Under the pieces are notes generated by a model. It saw only the letters and a list, made by a program, of their open reading frames with translations, had not been told where the DNA came from and searched no databases. A stretch of 64,000 bases of DNA from Bactericera cockerelli (Eukaryota > Arthropoda > Insecta > Hemiptera > Triozidae). A program made the translations under genes and the position numbers. The DNA is taken from assembly GCA_024516035.1 (NCBI GenBank), contig CM044964.1, positions 3,437,492 to 3,501,491 of the forward strand, given 5' to 3'. Shown here one piece after another: positions 47,699 through 61,169 of this stretch; the stretch's first letter is position 1; every line of letters begins with the position of its first letter.

Positions 47699-50600
47699 CG
47701 AAATGGGGGATCGATAAGACCTTATAATAAGTCTCTATCTTTTCAATAAATAAATAAATTTTACGAGATGAATGCGTACATTTGGCGAGTTAAGTTTGGA
47801 AAGACAAAAAAAAAAAAAAAAAAATGCAAAATGGGCGATCGATAATACCTTATAATAAGACTCTATCTTTTCAATAAATAAATAATTAATATTTACGAGA
47901 TGAAAGTGTACATTTGCTTGGAAATACAAAAAAAAAAAAAATGCGAAATCGGGGATCGAACCCACGGCGCGTACCTTGATCCGAACCATCATATTGAGAT
48001 GGCCCTGACTGTATTGCTCTATGACATCACGCACATCGTAGGGTTTCCTGGCTTGCTGGAACTTCCGTCGAGCTACGAAGTACTTGATTTTCCGGATGGC
48101 ACGGATGGCGTTTCTATGTACATCTGTGAGCCTGGAAAATTTACATGAAAATATATTTTATATGTCTATAATAAAAATAATATCGCCTTATTTATACTGC
48201 CCGATTAGAAAGTACCCGGCAATAACCCCGCCCTTTAGGTCGAACATTTCTCTCTTTTTTTCCTTCTAGTATATTTGTTTAATCTTTTGTTTTTCTTTAT
48301 ATTTCATTGTGTTCTACTGTATATATTTTTTGTTCTACCTAATAAAGCTTTTTTTTTAAAAAAAGGAAGAGAACAAGGACTCTACGTTCTGACTAAAGCG
48401 CTGACGGCCAAACAAATCGTGGCGCCTTGGGTAACCGACATCTGAACGGTTCGTATATCAATAATAATAATAATGTCTTATTTATACTGCCCAATTAGGG
48501 AACTATTAAAGTCCCATTATTCCAGCAGTAACCCCGGGACGTATTATTATATGGTAAAAATCTCAAATGGGAGGATAACGTGTCATGTCCCGGCTGGGTT
48601 TCGAACCCGCAACCTCTGGATTCACAGAGTGCCGCCTTTGGGTTTAACGTCGCTCTTAATTGCATGGTCATATTACGGCGGGGGTGTTACCCTCCATTCG
48701 CAGGAAACTCACAAACCTGTTATCAACATGAACCTCACCCAGCCTTTTCATGTCAAATGGGTTCATCTTAGGTTTTAACGTGTTTTTCTATACTATTCAA
48801 TATTCTCATTAGGTCTTAATTTTAATTTTTCTGAATATATTTTTATTTTAACATTAACTACAAGACAAACACTTCATTCAGAGAATTTGTGAAAGAGAAT
48901 GAGCCCGCAATGCTGGCTGCATTCCCTCTCTGAATGGCCAGGCTCAAACGTTGGATGAGGTATGATGCTGCTCTCTTATCTCCAGTCTAAACACAACTCA
49001 CTCAGTGATCCACTCAGGAGCTATTTCCAGATCCATCTCATCACTCACAACCTCCGTCACTGAACTATTCCTGTCTATTCTATTCAATTTTCTAAACACA
49101 ACTCACTCAGTGATCCGCTCAGGAGCTATTTCCAGATCCATCTCATCGCTCACAACTTCTGTCACTGAACTATTCCTGCCTATTCTATTCAATATTCTAA
49201 ACACAACTCACTCAGTGATCCGCTCAGGAGCTATTTCCAGATCCATCTCATCGCTCACAACCTCCGTCACTGAACTATTCCTGCCTATTTATTCTATTCA
49301 ATATTCTAAACACAACTCACTCAGTGATCCGCTCAGGAGCTATTTCCAGATCCATCTCATCACTCACAACCTCCGTCACTGAACTGGTTTGACTCTGCAG
49401 ACAGCGACCTTCTCTTCTCACGCGGTTCGGAGTTCCTGAAAATTAAATATGTAATGAAAAACATGTATTTATGTTTGATTTTACACTGGGCTTGACCCGT
49501 AAATATACAATTAGAATAGAAATTAAGGGCAACATAATACTAACATCGACTTATTTATACTGCCCGAATGACTAACGAGTCCCATTATTTCAGCTGTATG
49601 TCCGAGACGTATTATTATGAGGGCGGGGACAAGCAAGGAATAGCTGCGAAATTGCTGAAATTAATTACAAAGGAACTCATCTGAGATAGCCATAGGCAAT
49701 ATCCCCGCCCTTTAGTTGGGACACATGTATATATTTTGTTTATTTTTTAAATATCGTTCATATTATTATAATTATTATTCTTGTCAATTTTATATTTAAT
49801 TTTTACCATTATTTTCTGTATGGGTCTTCATAAAGTCTCACCCAGGCCTAGGTTTCTCGAAAACGACTCAGAATATCAAAAAACGCAAAAACCCGTATTC
49901 CTTTATTTTTAGGGGGATTGATTTTCAGCCAAAAGAAAAAATTGCCTACACGGCCCCAGTCAGGCTGGGCATGGACCAACTTTTAAATCTTAAATAGAAT
50001 GGTATGTCTTGTGTCATATTGTTTTAAAGGTCTTATTGAGAGAAGTTCATTACAATAAATTTTAGTGTGCTACGACTTACCGTTCTCGAGATACAGGGTC
50101 GGACGTCCTGCGTAATATCCATATATTTTGACCTATAACTCGTTAACCGTAAATTATGGAGAAATTTTTTCTTGTTAATAATAACTCCTTATGGCAAGAC
50201 CTTTCGAACTTTTTTTTTTCTCCATAATTTACGGTCAAAATATATGGATATTACGCAGGACGTCCGACCCTGTCCGATTGTAATGAACTTCTCTCAATAA
50301 GACCTTTAAAACAATATGCAACAAGACATACCATTCTATTTAAGATTTTAAAGTTGGTCCATGCCCAGCCTGACTGGGGCCGTGTGGGCAAAAAAAAAAT
50401 TGGCTGAGAATCAATCCCCCTAAATATAAAGGAATACAGGTTTTTGCGTTTTTTGATATTCTGAGTCGTTTTCGAGAAACCTCGGCCTGGGTGAGACTTT
50501 ATGAAGACCCTGTATATGTTCTACTAGTAAAGAGTTTCTAAATAAATAAACTTACTAGCCGGTTAGAGACTATCACACCCCTCGGTAGACCTTTTGCCGC

Positions 50601-53600
50601 TACAACAACAACAACATTAAGTGGTCAAAATCTCAAAAGGTATGATCTTATCGTCTGGATTACAAACTACATCCATACATGTGCAATACATGTGTCTAAG
50701 TACTATAGCAACGGAGATGATTTTACTAATAATTTAATTAGTCCCATTAAGTTAGGTTAAAAGTTATCATATTTGTGTTAAGTCCAATCGTTAAGTTATC
50801 ATATTTTAATGTTAATCACAACTACTAAATTTTTGCTTACCGTGGGACTCGAACCACTGACGTTTAGATTACAAGACCTTACCGATGAAGCAACTGAGGT
50901 CAGTTTAAAATTGATCGGTATTTTTTCCTTTACTATTCCTTTTAACAACCAACCTCAGTAGCTTGATCGATAAGGCGGTGGACTTTTAACCTGGAGGTTA
51001 CAACTACTCAAACTAACTTTACGAATCTTCGCTGAACTTGGGACTTGAACAACCGACCTCCAGGTTACAAGTGCGCCGCCTTATCGGTCAAGCTACTGAG
51101 GTCGTTAATAAGTCCCATTATTCCAGCAGTAATCCCAAGACATATTATTTGGAAGGATAACTTGTTATGTCCCGAATTGGTTTCGAACCCGCGACCTCTG
51201 GACTACCACACAGATGATTTCTGATATTCGAAATTTATCGGAAGTAATAGAGAAATACAGAAGAAAATCTTGCATATTTGCAAAAGGTAGAAAAATTCGA
51301 GCCAAAAAAAATCCCTGAGTATTTTATTTTCCCCAATACTAGAATGAAGAGATTGATACGTGTTCTAGCCAGTACAGTGCACCAACACATTAAATTCAAA
51401 TTCAATACACCTTTTAGCCAACACAATATAAAACATACTAATACATTCAAAATCAGTACATTAAAAAAAAAAAATCACCACAAAAAAAATCCACACCAAC
51501 TCGCAAAATTATAGTCAAAAGAAAATTTTGGTTCAAAATTCCAAGAAGTTAATCCTGAAGCCAAAGCATCTCCAATACCACGGAACCGATCGATAGAACG
51601 GGACAATCATAATACGCCTAGTCCCAGTAAATGGAAGAAATGGTTCATGAAGTTGGAACATGAAGAGAAAGGTAGGACCGCCACTACCACACATCCTTCA
51701 ACGGTGCAGTGGTCTAAAATGCTCTCTTGCTGACCAGGTAAGTGCTGAAATTAATTCCGGTAGGGAAACAGACGAGGGTCGAAAAAAATCATCTCCACAA
51801 TTGGTGGGGTTTAAGCACGACATTACCAGTGGCGTAGCCGGGGGGGGGGGAAGAGGCAAAACCCCCCCCCCCCCCGAAATTTCCAAGAAACCCCAGCAAA
51901 TATGGAATATACTTTAGGCGAGATATCTGAACCCCCCTCAAAACCCCCCCGGAAATCCCCTCAAACCCCCCCCCCCCCCGAAATGTAGGTCTAGCTACGC
52001 TACTGGGCATTACTAAGATCAGAATTATGAGTTACTCATAACATGCCCTCTAGTGGGAATTTCAACCTTTCACAGCGCATTTATATCAGCTGTTCGTTGG
52101 ATTAACAAATCCTGGATATTTAGGGCGAAATTGATAGACAAATTCAATAACTCAAGTCATTGCTAAGCGTCGGTTTTCCCTATCGTACACAGTGCGCAAT
52201 CCGTGACTTAGCACCACACGTGTATTACAAAATCGTCTATGAATTCCGCCTTTAATCCTGTTTCATACTTCGGCCCCAAGAGCATTCGAGAGGAACCAAA
52301 GTAAAATGATTTTAATTGTAATTATTAAAAATAAAATTATAAGAATGCAAGAAATCCTAATGACTTCTTTGTTTGTCTTTCATATGACCCCACTTCTGTT
52401 TTGAACTCTTAATAATAATTTTTGAAAATGTATTTTTTTCATATGTATATATTTCATAGGTACCTATTGAACATAATTGTAATAAATAAAAAATAAAATT
52501 GTTATCTTTTCCCCACATATTTACTTATTCTTATTGTGTCTCATTGCTTGTAAATATAAAATGAATTCATTTGCAAACAAAAAAGTACAAGCACCTATTG
52601 TTTTATTTATATGAATATTTAAATGAAATCACCATTGAAAAGACATCATTTATGTATTGCTAAGTTACTATGTATGTCACCATTTATTGAAACAAGATAC
52701 AAACAATTTTACCATTGAAAAGTCATCCGTATGTTAGCATAACTGAAAATGTAAGTATACTATATTATTTACTTTTTTCTGTTTTTACCTATCTTGTGAT
52801 ATGACAATCCTATTTAAATATGAGCTGCATCTAATTGTGTTGCTGAAAGGTGAGAGAGAGAAGGAGTGGGGAGGGACAAAGGGAGAGGGGTGTCTGATGA
52901 ATAAGTATTAAAAATTATAACTTCCTTCAAATTGGTGAATGGAGTGAAAGTAAACTTTCATAGTTAAATCAGAGGCACGCTTCCTCTCGGTAGTGAGTTT
53001 GAAGAAATATTTTACCTTTGAAATATATTTTAGAAAATAGTATTGTAATAGTTAAAGTGATAACTAGGGCTATTGATATTTAAGAATAACTTTAAAAAAA
53101 AATAATTAATCAAAATCATACCATTACCAAAAAATGTGATTATGTTCATTCACAGATTTGGTGCCCAGACGAAAATGGCAATGAGCGAATAACAAGAACA
53201 AAACACCATGTATTGCATGTGGAAATGTCCTAGAAAAAGGAATTTTACTTGTTCAAAATAGGAATAAATCCTATGGCATAATGTCCTATCGTAAAAGTAC
53301 AAATATACAAATATAAAAAAATCAAAAACAATTGTTTGAGAGAATAGATAACAAATAATAATATTTAAATAAAAAAATCTCCTTCAAACCCTAAAAAGAA
53401 CTTATTAGAAAAAAAATCAGGATTAAAAAAAATCAATATTTTCAAGTGGAACATTTCATGGTAAGGTTAGGCAACTTCATACGGAAATTAAAAAAAAAGA
53501 ACAACTACGTAGGTGGATCAATAAGTGCCCGTGTTTAGGAACACGTTACAACATTGGTGAAACTTGTTGATACTTATTGATAGAACGACATCTCAAATGA

Positions 53601-55606
53601 CCACATCCAAAGTTTGAAACTGATTCCTCGCTTAGTTTTCATTTATCGGTCACTTGAAGTTGCTGTGTAGCGTATAGTTGAGTGATTCGAGTGACAGTAC
53701 CGACCAGTTATTCGATTCCTTTTTTTGCACGCAAAAAATGTGATGAAATAAAATCAAAGTTAGATGCTGTGTACGGGAGCTCTTCACCTTCTATGACCAC
53801 TGTTCGCTTTTGGTTTAATGAATTTAAACGAGGGCGTACAAGCATTTTTGACAAGGACCACTTTTTTGACAAGGACCGATTCCCTTTTTTGCACGGCAAA
53901 AATGTGATGAAATAAAATCAAAGTTAGATGCTGTGTACGGGAGCTCTTCACCTTCTATGACCACTGTTCGCTTTTGGTTTAATGAATTTAAACGAGGGCG
54001 CACAAGCATTTTTGACGAGGACCTCCCAGGACGCCCAGAAGACGTGTGTACCGAGGAAGTCGTGGAAAAAGTGTATGATATGATTCTCAAAGCTCGCCGA
54101 ACAAAAGTGCATGAAGTAGCCGAGAGTGTGGGCATTTCATATGGAACGGTCTTCAGAATCCTTCATGATAAGCTGGGCATGAGAAAACTATCGGTACGAT
54201 GGGTGCCGCGATTGCTCACAAGTGACAACAAACGAATTCGGCTCAATTGTTCAACGGCTTGCTAAAAACTCTTCAATCGCAATCCTGATGATTTTTTGCG
54301 TAGAGTTGTGCCCGTTGATGAAACCTGGATACATCACTATAACCCAGAAACTAAACAGCAGTAAAAAAAATGGACTTTGGTTGGAGAATCTGCCCCAAAG
54401 AATGCAAAATCGGTCCAATCGGCCGGAAAAGTCATGGCTACCGTTTTTTGGGATGCAAAGGGAATAATTCTCATTGACTTGTTGGAAAAAGGAAAAACAA
54501 TAACTGCAGCATAATATAGTGAGTTATTGACACGATTTGATGCAAAATTGAAAGAGACACGCATCTATTTGACGAGAAATAAGGTCTTGTTTCACCATGA
54601 TAATGCACCGGCTCACTCATATGAAACTGTTGATGCTAAACATGGATACGAATTGTTGCCAACTTGCCACACCCACCTTACTCACCTGACCTGGCCCCCT
54701 GCGATTATTTTTTGTTTCCTAACTTGAAAGTTTGGCTCGGTGGAAAGAGGTTCAGCTCAAATGATGATGTCATAAGCCAGAAAAAGGGCTATTTCCAGGA
54801 GTTCGAAGGGAGCTACTTTTTGGAAGGGTTAAAAAAGTGGCAGGATCGCAGGGAGAAGTGTGTAGCCTGGAAAGAAGACTACGTCGAAAAATAGAACCCA
54901 AAAATATAAGTATCTTTTGCACTCTTTTCTCAAACACGGGTACTTCTTGATCCGCCCTCGAAGACCCAAAAACGTTTTCTACTAGGAATTCAATCAGACA
55001 ATCCAAAGCTCCTCAAGTAAAACTTTTTTATATAAAAAAAACCTAAAAATAAAAAAAAAACGAACCCTATAAAATAAACCTCTTTTTCCAACGCCCATAA
55101 AAAAACCACAGAAAATTTAAAAAAATAAAATAATAATTATACTGATTTTCTTAAAAATGATACAAAAGAGAAGAATAAAATACTTAACCAGTTCAAACGT
55201 CCAATAAAATTTGACTTCGGAACGACTATCATGAGAAAATACCACAAGAAAAAGGTTTCAACCTTAAAAGTTCAAAACAAATAGAAGTCGTTTGATAAGA
55301 TCGTAGACTTGGATTTAAATTGTTTCAGACAAATACTTTCTTGTTAGACCATTTCGAAAAGATGAGGTGCATCCAGTGATAAAAATTATGTGTTCAGAAG
55401 ACAAGTCTCGTTTGGATTTCACATTACTAGACTGCTCCTTCAAAATAAAAGGCTTTCAAGTGTGAAGCTGATTTTAAACGTGGTCGTACCGGCTGTAGTG
55501 ATGAGCCCCGTAGTAGACGCCAGGTGGTGACGACCATAAAAATTTGTTCGAGGGTATCACACAAAATGAGGATGACTGCAGAAATTGTGAAATTGCACAT
55601 TTTCTT

Positions 55607-55642
<36 letters not shown>

Positions 55643-58600
55643 AAACAAAACAAACCAACAAAAAACAACCAAAAATTGCTGATAAAGTGGAGATCTCAGT
55701 GGATAGAGTTTTTAGCATCCTCCTAAATGTACATTTGAGCATGAAAAAGATTTGCTCGAGATGGGTGCCGCCTTAGTTGGCTCTGACCTCAGTAGCATGA
55801 TCGATAAGGCTCTGACCTTTTCTTCGGAGGTCGGTGGTTCGAGTCCCTAGTTGAACAATAGTGAAGCGAGTTTGAGTAGTTCTGATCACGATTGTGATAA
55901 CCACAAATATGATAACTAGTAACCAGTGATAAAACTTGGTTTCACCAATACACAAGAGACCAAGGAACAGTCCAATACAGTGGACAGACAAGAAGAAACC
56001 TGCCCCCAAGAAGACAAAAGTTGTTCTCGTGGCAGAAAAGGCTTTGGAAATGTGGGTGGTGTCATCTTCATCTTCAACATTATTGGACAACCAAGGTAAA
56101 CAACTCGAGACAGACCAAAGTAAACAACTCTATTTATTTATTTATCGTATGGCTTTATTACACAGCTCAAAGCGAGAAGACATATGTAATAAACTTGATC
56201 AGGAAATCTGATGGCAGTGATCGTCTGATCACCGAAATTGTCAGTAATTTAGCAGCATGTCAATATATTGACCAGGGGCAACCAGGAGGCGTACTAACAT
56301 TTCACCCCTCCATATACAACAACTCTATATTTGGCCAAGAAGAAAGTGTTCTTTCATCAAGACAGTGCAACACACGTCAACAAAACCTATGGCCCCTATT
56401 TCACGATGAAAATTGCTGCCCCTCCCACCCTATTCACCAGAGCTTGATTCGTGCGTTCCAAAAACTATTCACCTGTTCCAAAAACTGAAGAAATGTCTCG
56501 ATGGAAGAAGATTTGAGTCCGATTTGGAGGTCAAAGAGGCCGTGACCAGCAATTTGAAGGACCTGAACAAATACAGCTACGCCACTGGAATCAATGCATT
56601 GGTATCTCGCTGGACTAGTGTGACGAGCTCAAATGAGACCAAAAAGAAAACTAGAAGCCAGCGTCGATGGCATGTTGAATACACCGGTTCCCTTCAGAAC
56701 ACCGAAGTTAAGCGACATCCAGCGAGGTTAAGACTTGGATGGGTGACCATTCAAATTCTAATTCTCGTGACGCTGGCTTTTCCCGGCCCCACTCAGGCTG
56801 GGTGAGGTCAATGTGAGTAGCAGGTTTGTGAGTTTCCTGCGAATGGAGGGTAAAACCCCCGTCGTGATATGACCATGGCAGTTGAAAGCGACGTTAAACC
56901 CCACTTCAAAAAAAAAAAAAAAAAAAAAAAAGAAAACTAGAGCAAAATAATGTTAGCCCTCAAATTCACCCCTCATTACTGAGTCCACGAACTTATCAAA
57001 CGACTCTTTAATTAACTCACTTCAAAAAGAACAAACATGATAAAAAAACCAAGAAGCCTCTAACATTAAAAAAAAAAAAAATCAAAACTCAGCTCTTTTA
57101 AACGTCTTTAACAAAAGATTCATTTAATTCTAACTTCTTCAAACTACAATAAGAGAAAAAAATGGTCTGCACGTAAAAAGATTAAATAAATAAAGCCCGA
57201 CTCCCTCAGAGGTTTCTACCAAAAAAGTTAAAATGAAATCAAACTGCCTACAAAGAGAATATGAAGGAGAAAATAAATAAAAAGAGTCAGAACCTCTTTT
57301 CAACCCCCCTTGAAACTCCCCAAAGAAAATTACTCATTAAAAATAACATGATTTAAATGGAGAAGACGGATTTCAAGGACAAATTACACTCAGACGAAAA
57401 ATCTTTTCACCTCCCCCCCTTAAAACTCCCCCAAGAAAATTACTAGATAAAAATAAAATGATCTAAATGGAGAAGTCAGATTTCAAGGAAGAACTCCCCT
57501 CGGACAAAGAATCTGACGCATTAGCCACAAGATGCCAAGATCTAACGAGGAAAACAGTAAAAACACGATGAGCAAGAGAAAGAACGGATGGAAACAATGA
57601 GCAACTTGAAGAATTATGTGAAAGGTTTTTGCTTTAAATGACAATCTATGAAGACCTGATATGTTGCTTATCATGATGGGCACAGGAAACCCAGAATAGA
57701 AAACAATGAACAGCTCAGAAGATTTTCTGACGGGGTGTTGCTGTTGTAGCCAGCCAGCTTGGCTACAGCTGGAGGGGGAAGTGATGTTCTCCAGCCAATA
57801 TTATTTCAAAGTTGGCTCGTCCTGAACCACATATTTCTACATGCGATCAACCATCATGAGGACTTTGATGATAATGGACACATGAAATGGAGGATTGAAA
57901 ATGTTTAAAGAAGCTCAACTCATTTAAATAAGGTACAAAAAAAAAAAAAAAAAAAAAAACAAATCTCCCAATACTCTTCTAAAAAGAATACCCATGAGAA
58001 AATACAGAAAGAGCTCAAGGATCGTCCAACTCCCTTGACCCTCAAAAGAAAACCAGCGATTAAAAATAATCAAATAAAATGATTTTAAAGACAAAATTCT
58101 ATTTGAGTATAGATGGCAAAAAAAAAAAACGAATACCCCTCTAAAAAGAGTACCCAAGAGAAAATACAGAAAGAACTCAAGGATAGTCCAACTCCCTTGA
58201 CCCTCAAAAGAAAACCAGCGATTAAAAATAATCAAATAAAATGATTTTAAAGACAAAATTCTATTTGAGTATAGATGGCAAAAAAAAAAAAAAAATCCAA
58301 ATACCCCTCTAAAAAGAGTACCCAAGAGAAAATACAGAAAGAACTCAAGGATAATCCAACTCCCTTGACCCCCAAAAGAAAATCAGCGATTAGAAATAAT
58401 CAAATAAAATAATTTTTAAAGACAAATTTCTATTTGAGTATAGATGGCAAAAAAAAAACGAATTTCCAAATACCCACGAGAAAATACAGGAAGAACTCAA
58501 GGATAGTCCAACTCTCTTCACCCCCAAAAGAAAATCAACGATTAGAAATAATCAAATAAAATGATTTTTAAAGACAAATTTCTATTTGAGTATAGATGGC

Positions 58601-61137
58601 AAAAAAAAAAAACGAATCTCCAAATACCCATCTAAAAAGAATACCCATGAGAAAATACAGAAAGAGCTCAAGGATAGTCCAACTCCCTTGACCCCCAAAA
58701 GAAAATCAGTGATTAAAAATAATCAAATAAAATGATTTTTAAAGACAAAATTCTATTTGGGTATAATTGGCAACAACAACAAAAAAAAAAAAAAAAAGAA
58801 GAAAGAAACCTCACAAGTCTTTTTTGATGGAGTAACCAATATTTGCAATAATGTCTAGTTCTTATGACAAGAAATTGTAAATCGAGGAGCCAAATTTCAA
58901 GAAAAAATTCTACTCAAACAAATAAATAATAAGCATTTCCCAAGAGTTCAATGGGTATAAAGAAATAGCCCAAGTTCTCATGATGGTTTATCGCACATAA
59001 AAATATGTGATTCAGAACAAGCCACCTTTTGCACTTAAGTTGGTTGGAGACCATCACTCCCCCCAGCTCAAGCTATGCTGGTTACAACACAACAAGCATT
59101 AGCAAAAGGATGGTGAGAACTAACAATGAAAGTAGCAGAAACTCGATGGGCATAAGGAAGGCAGGTTGAAAATAATGAACATTCATAATAATAAGATGTC
59201 AAAATAAATAATTAAGAACAGCCTGAAGGATTTTGTGAAGGTCCTAGCTCTAGTTCTGGTAACAGTCTTGAGGATGTTGTGAAAAATAGTCTCAACAAAT
59301 TCCAGCTCCCTTCAGAAGACAAAAAAAGGTCTCTAACAAAGTCCAATTTCATTCAATCATAAAAATAATAAAAGAAGAAGAAGAAGAAAAAACTACCGAA
59401 GTCCAGTTTCCATTAAAAAAGAAAATATCTTCAAAAAACACTATCATCCTAAAAGAAGAAGAAAAAATAAATAAAAGATCTCTATTGAGAAAGTTCAAAC
59501 AAAGACAAAATCCCTTAACTTTTCTCGAAAATAACAACAAAAAGATATTAAAAAGTACTTCAAATAGAACACCACGAGAAAGGACAAAAAATTCTTTCTA
59601 AAATTTAAACTTAAAACCAGATCTAGAAAATACTCAACTCTCTAATAAAAATCATAAAAAAAACACGTGATAAAATTATCTAAAAAATAAATGAAAGTTC
59701 AAACATTCTCATACTTAACTGAAATCAGAAAAAAACAACCATAACAAAAAACCAATGAGTTATAATAAAGTTCCAACAAAAAAGCTGTAATACTAAAGTT
59801 CAAGATGATATCATTTTTACTACCCTGTAACTCCTGTCAAAGGGAATGCTCGTACCGAATAATCTCATTAATGAGAAAAAAACGAAAAGAGTCAGTAGGT
59901 ACTTAAAAAGTTTAAAAAAGACCAAATTCCTTAAAGGTCTCGACTATCTACCAACAGAGTTAAACAAATTCCAGCTACTTCCAAAGAGAATACCCACGAG
60001 AAAATACCTATCAAGATAAAAAGACCGTCCAACTCTTTTCAGCCCAATGAGAAAAGCTTCATAAAAAATCAATAAAAATAATCCAAACAAAAGATTTTTT
60101 AGAGAACAATATTTTAATTCAATTTGCATGCTACAAAATTTCAAATATTTGGAACCTCACTCATGTTGGAGTAAAAAAAATAAGAAAAATCAATATTTCA
60201 TGGAATCTAGTCTCTACAACAAGATGATCTACATAATTCAAGGAGCTAAATTTCAAGGAAAAACTACACTCGCACAAAGGAACCAGACGCATCAGCCACA
60301 AGATGCCGAGATCTAACTAGGAAAGCAGCAGAATCTCGAAAGGCTTGAAAAAAAAAAAAAAAAAAAACAGCTTGGCTGATTTGTGAAGACCTGGTTACAA
60401 AGACGGTGGACACAGGAAACACTAAATACAAACAATAAACAACCTAAAGTTAGTTGTGAAGGTCCTTGCTTTAGATGAGGATTCACTACCTGTAACTAAT
60501 CTCAGAAATAATAGCTAAAAATGAGAAAATATCACAAAAGTTAGTTGTTACTTAAAAAGTTTAAACAAAGCCTAACTACCTTAAAAGTATCGAACAAAAA
60601 AGGTAAAACAAAATACCCTTGAGAAAATACATGAAAAGTTAAAATAATCCAAACAAACGATTTTTATGTGGACAAGATCTTGTTTGCATTAAAAAAGAAA
60701 AGAAAATGGAACCTTATTCTTGTGGGATAGAAGAAAATGAATATTTCATGGAATCTAGTCGCTCAAAATGATCTAAATCAAGGAACAAAATTTCAAGAAC
60801 AAAATCAACTCGGACAAAGAAACCAGACAATATGGCAACAAAATGACGCGCTCTAACTATGAAATCAGCAGAACCTAAATTGGCGTAAAAACAGGTTGAA
60901 AAAAAAAAATATATATATGAACAGCCTGGAGGGTTTTCTGACGGTTTTTGCCCTAGATGATGGTGAACACATCTAAAGGGTTGGGTGGAAGAGATTGCCA
61001 CAGGCAATAACCCCGCCCTTTAGGTAGGACATTTCTCTTTTTTTTTCGTTCTTGTATATATGTTTAATCTTTTTGTTTTTCTTTATATTTTATTGTGTTC
61101 TACTGTATATGTATATTTTTTGTTCTATCTAATAAAG

Positions 61138-61169
<32 letters not shown>

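Noticed and set aside
49005..49382. 125-codon open frame on the + strand
   Set aside because: It is the reverse complement of the KCNQ exon B array. Its repeats follow the 105-bp unit.
56656..56775. Functional 5S rRNA gene
   Set aside because: Several conserved positions differ, no T-run terminator follows, and it continues into a SINE body with poly-A and target duplications.
57924..58325. 133-codon open frame on the - strand with membrane-like composition
   Set aside because: Entirely within the 160-bp satellite. Phe runs come from A-runs.
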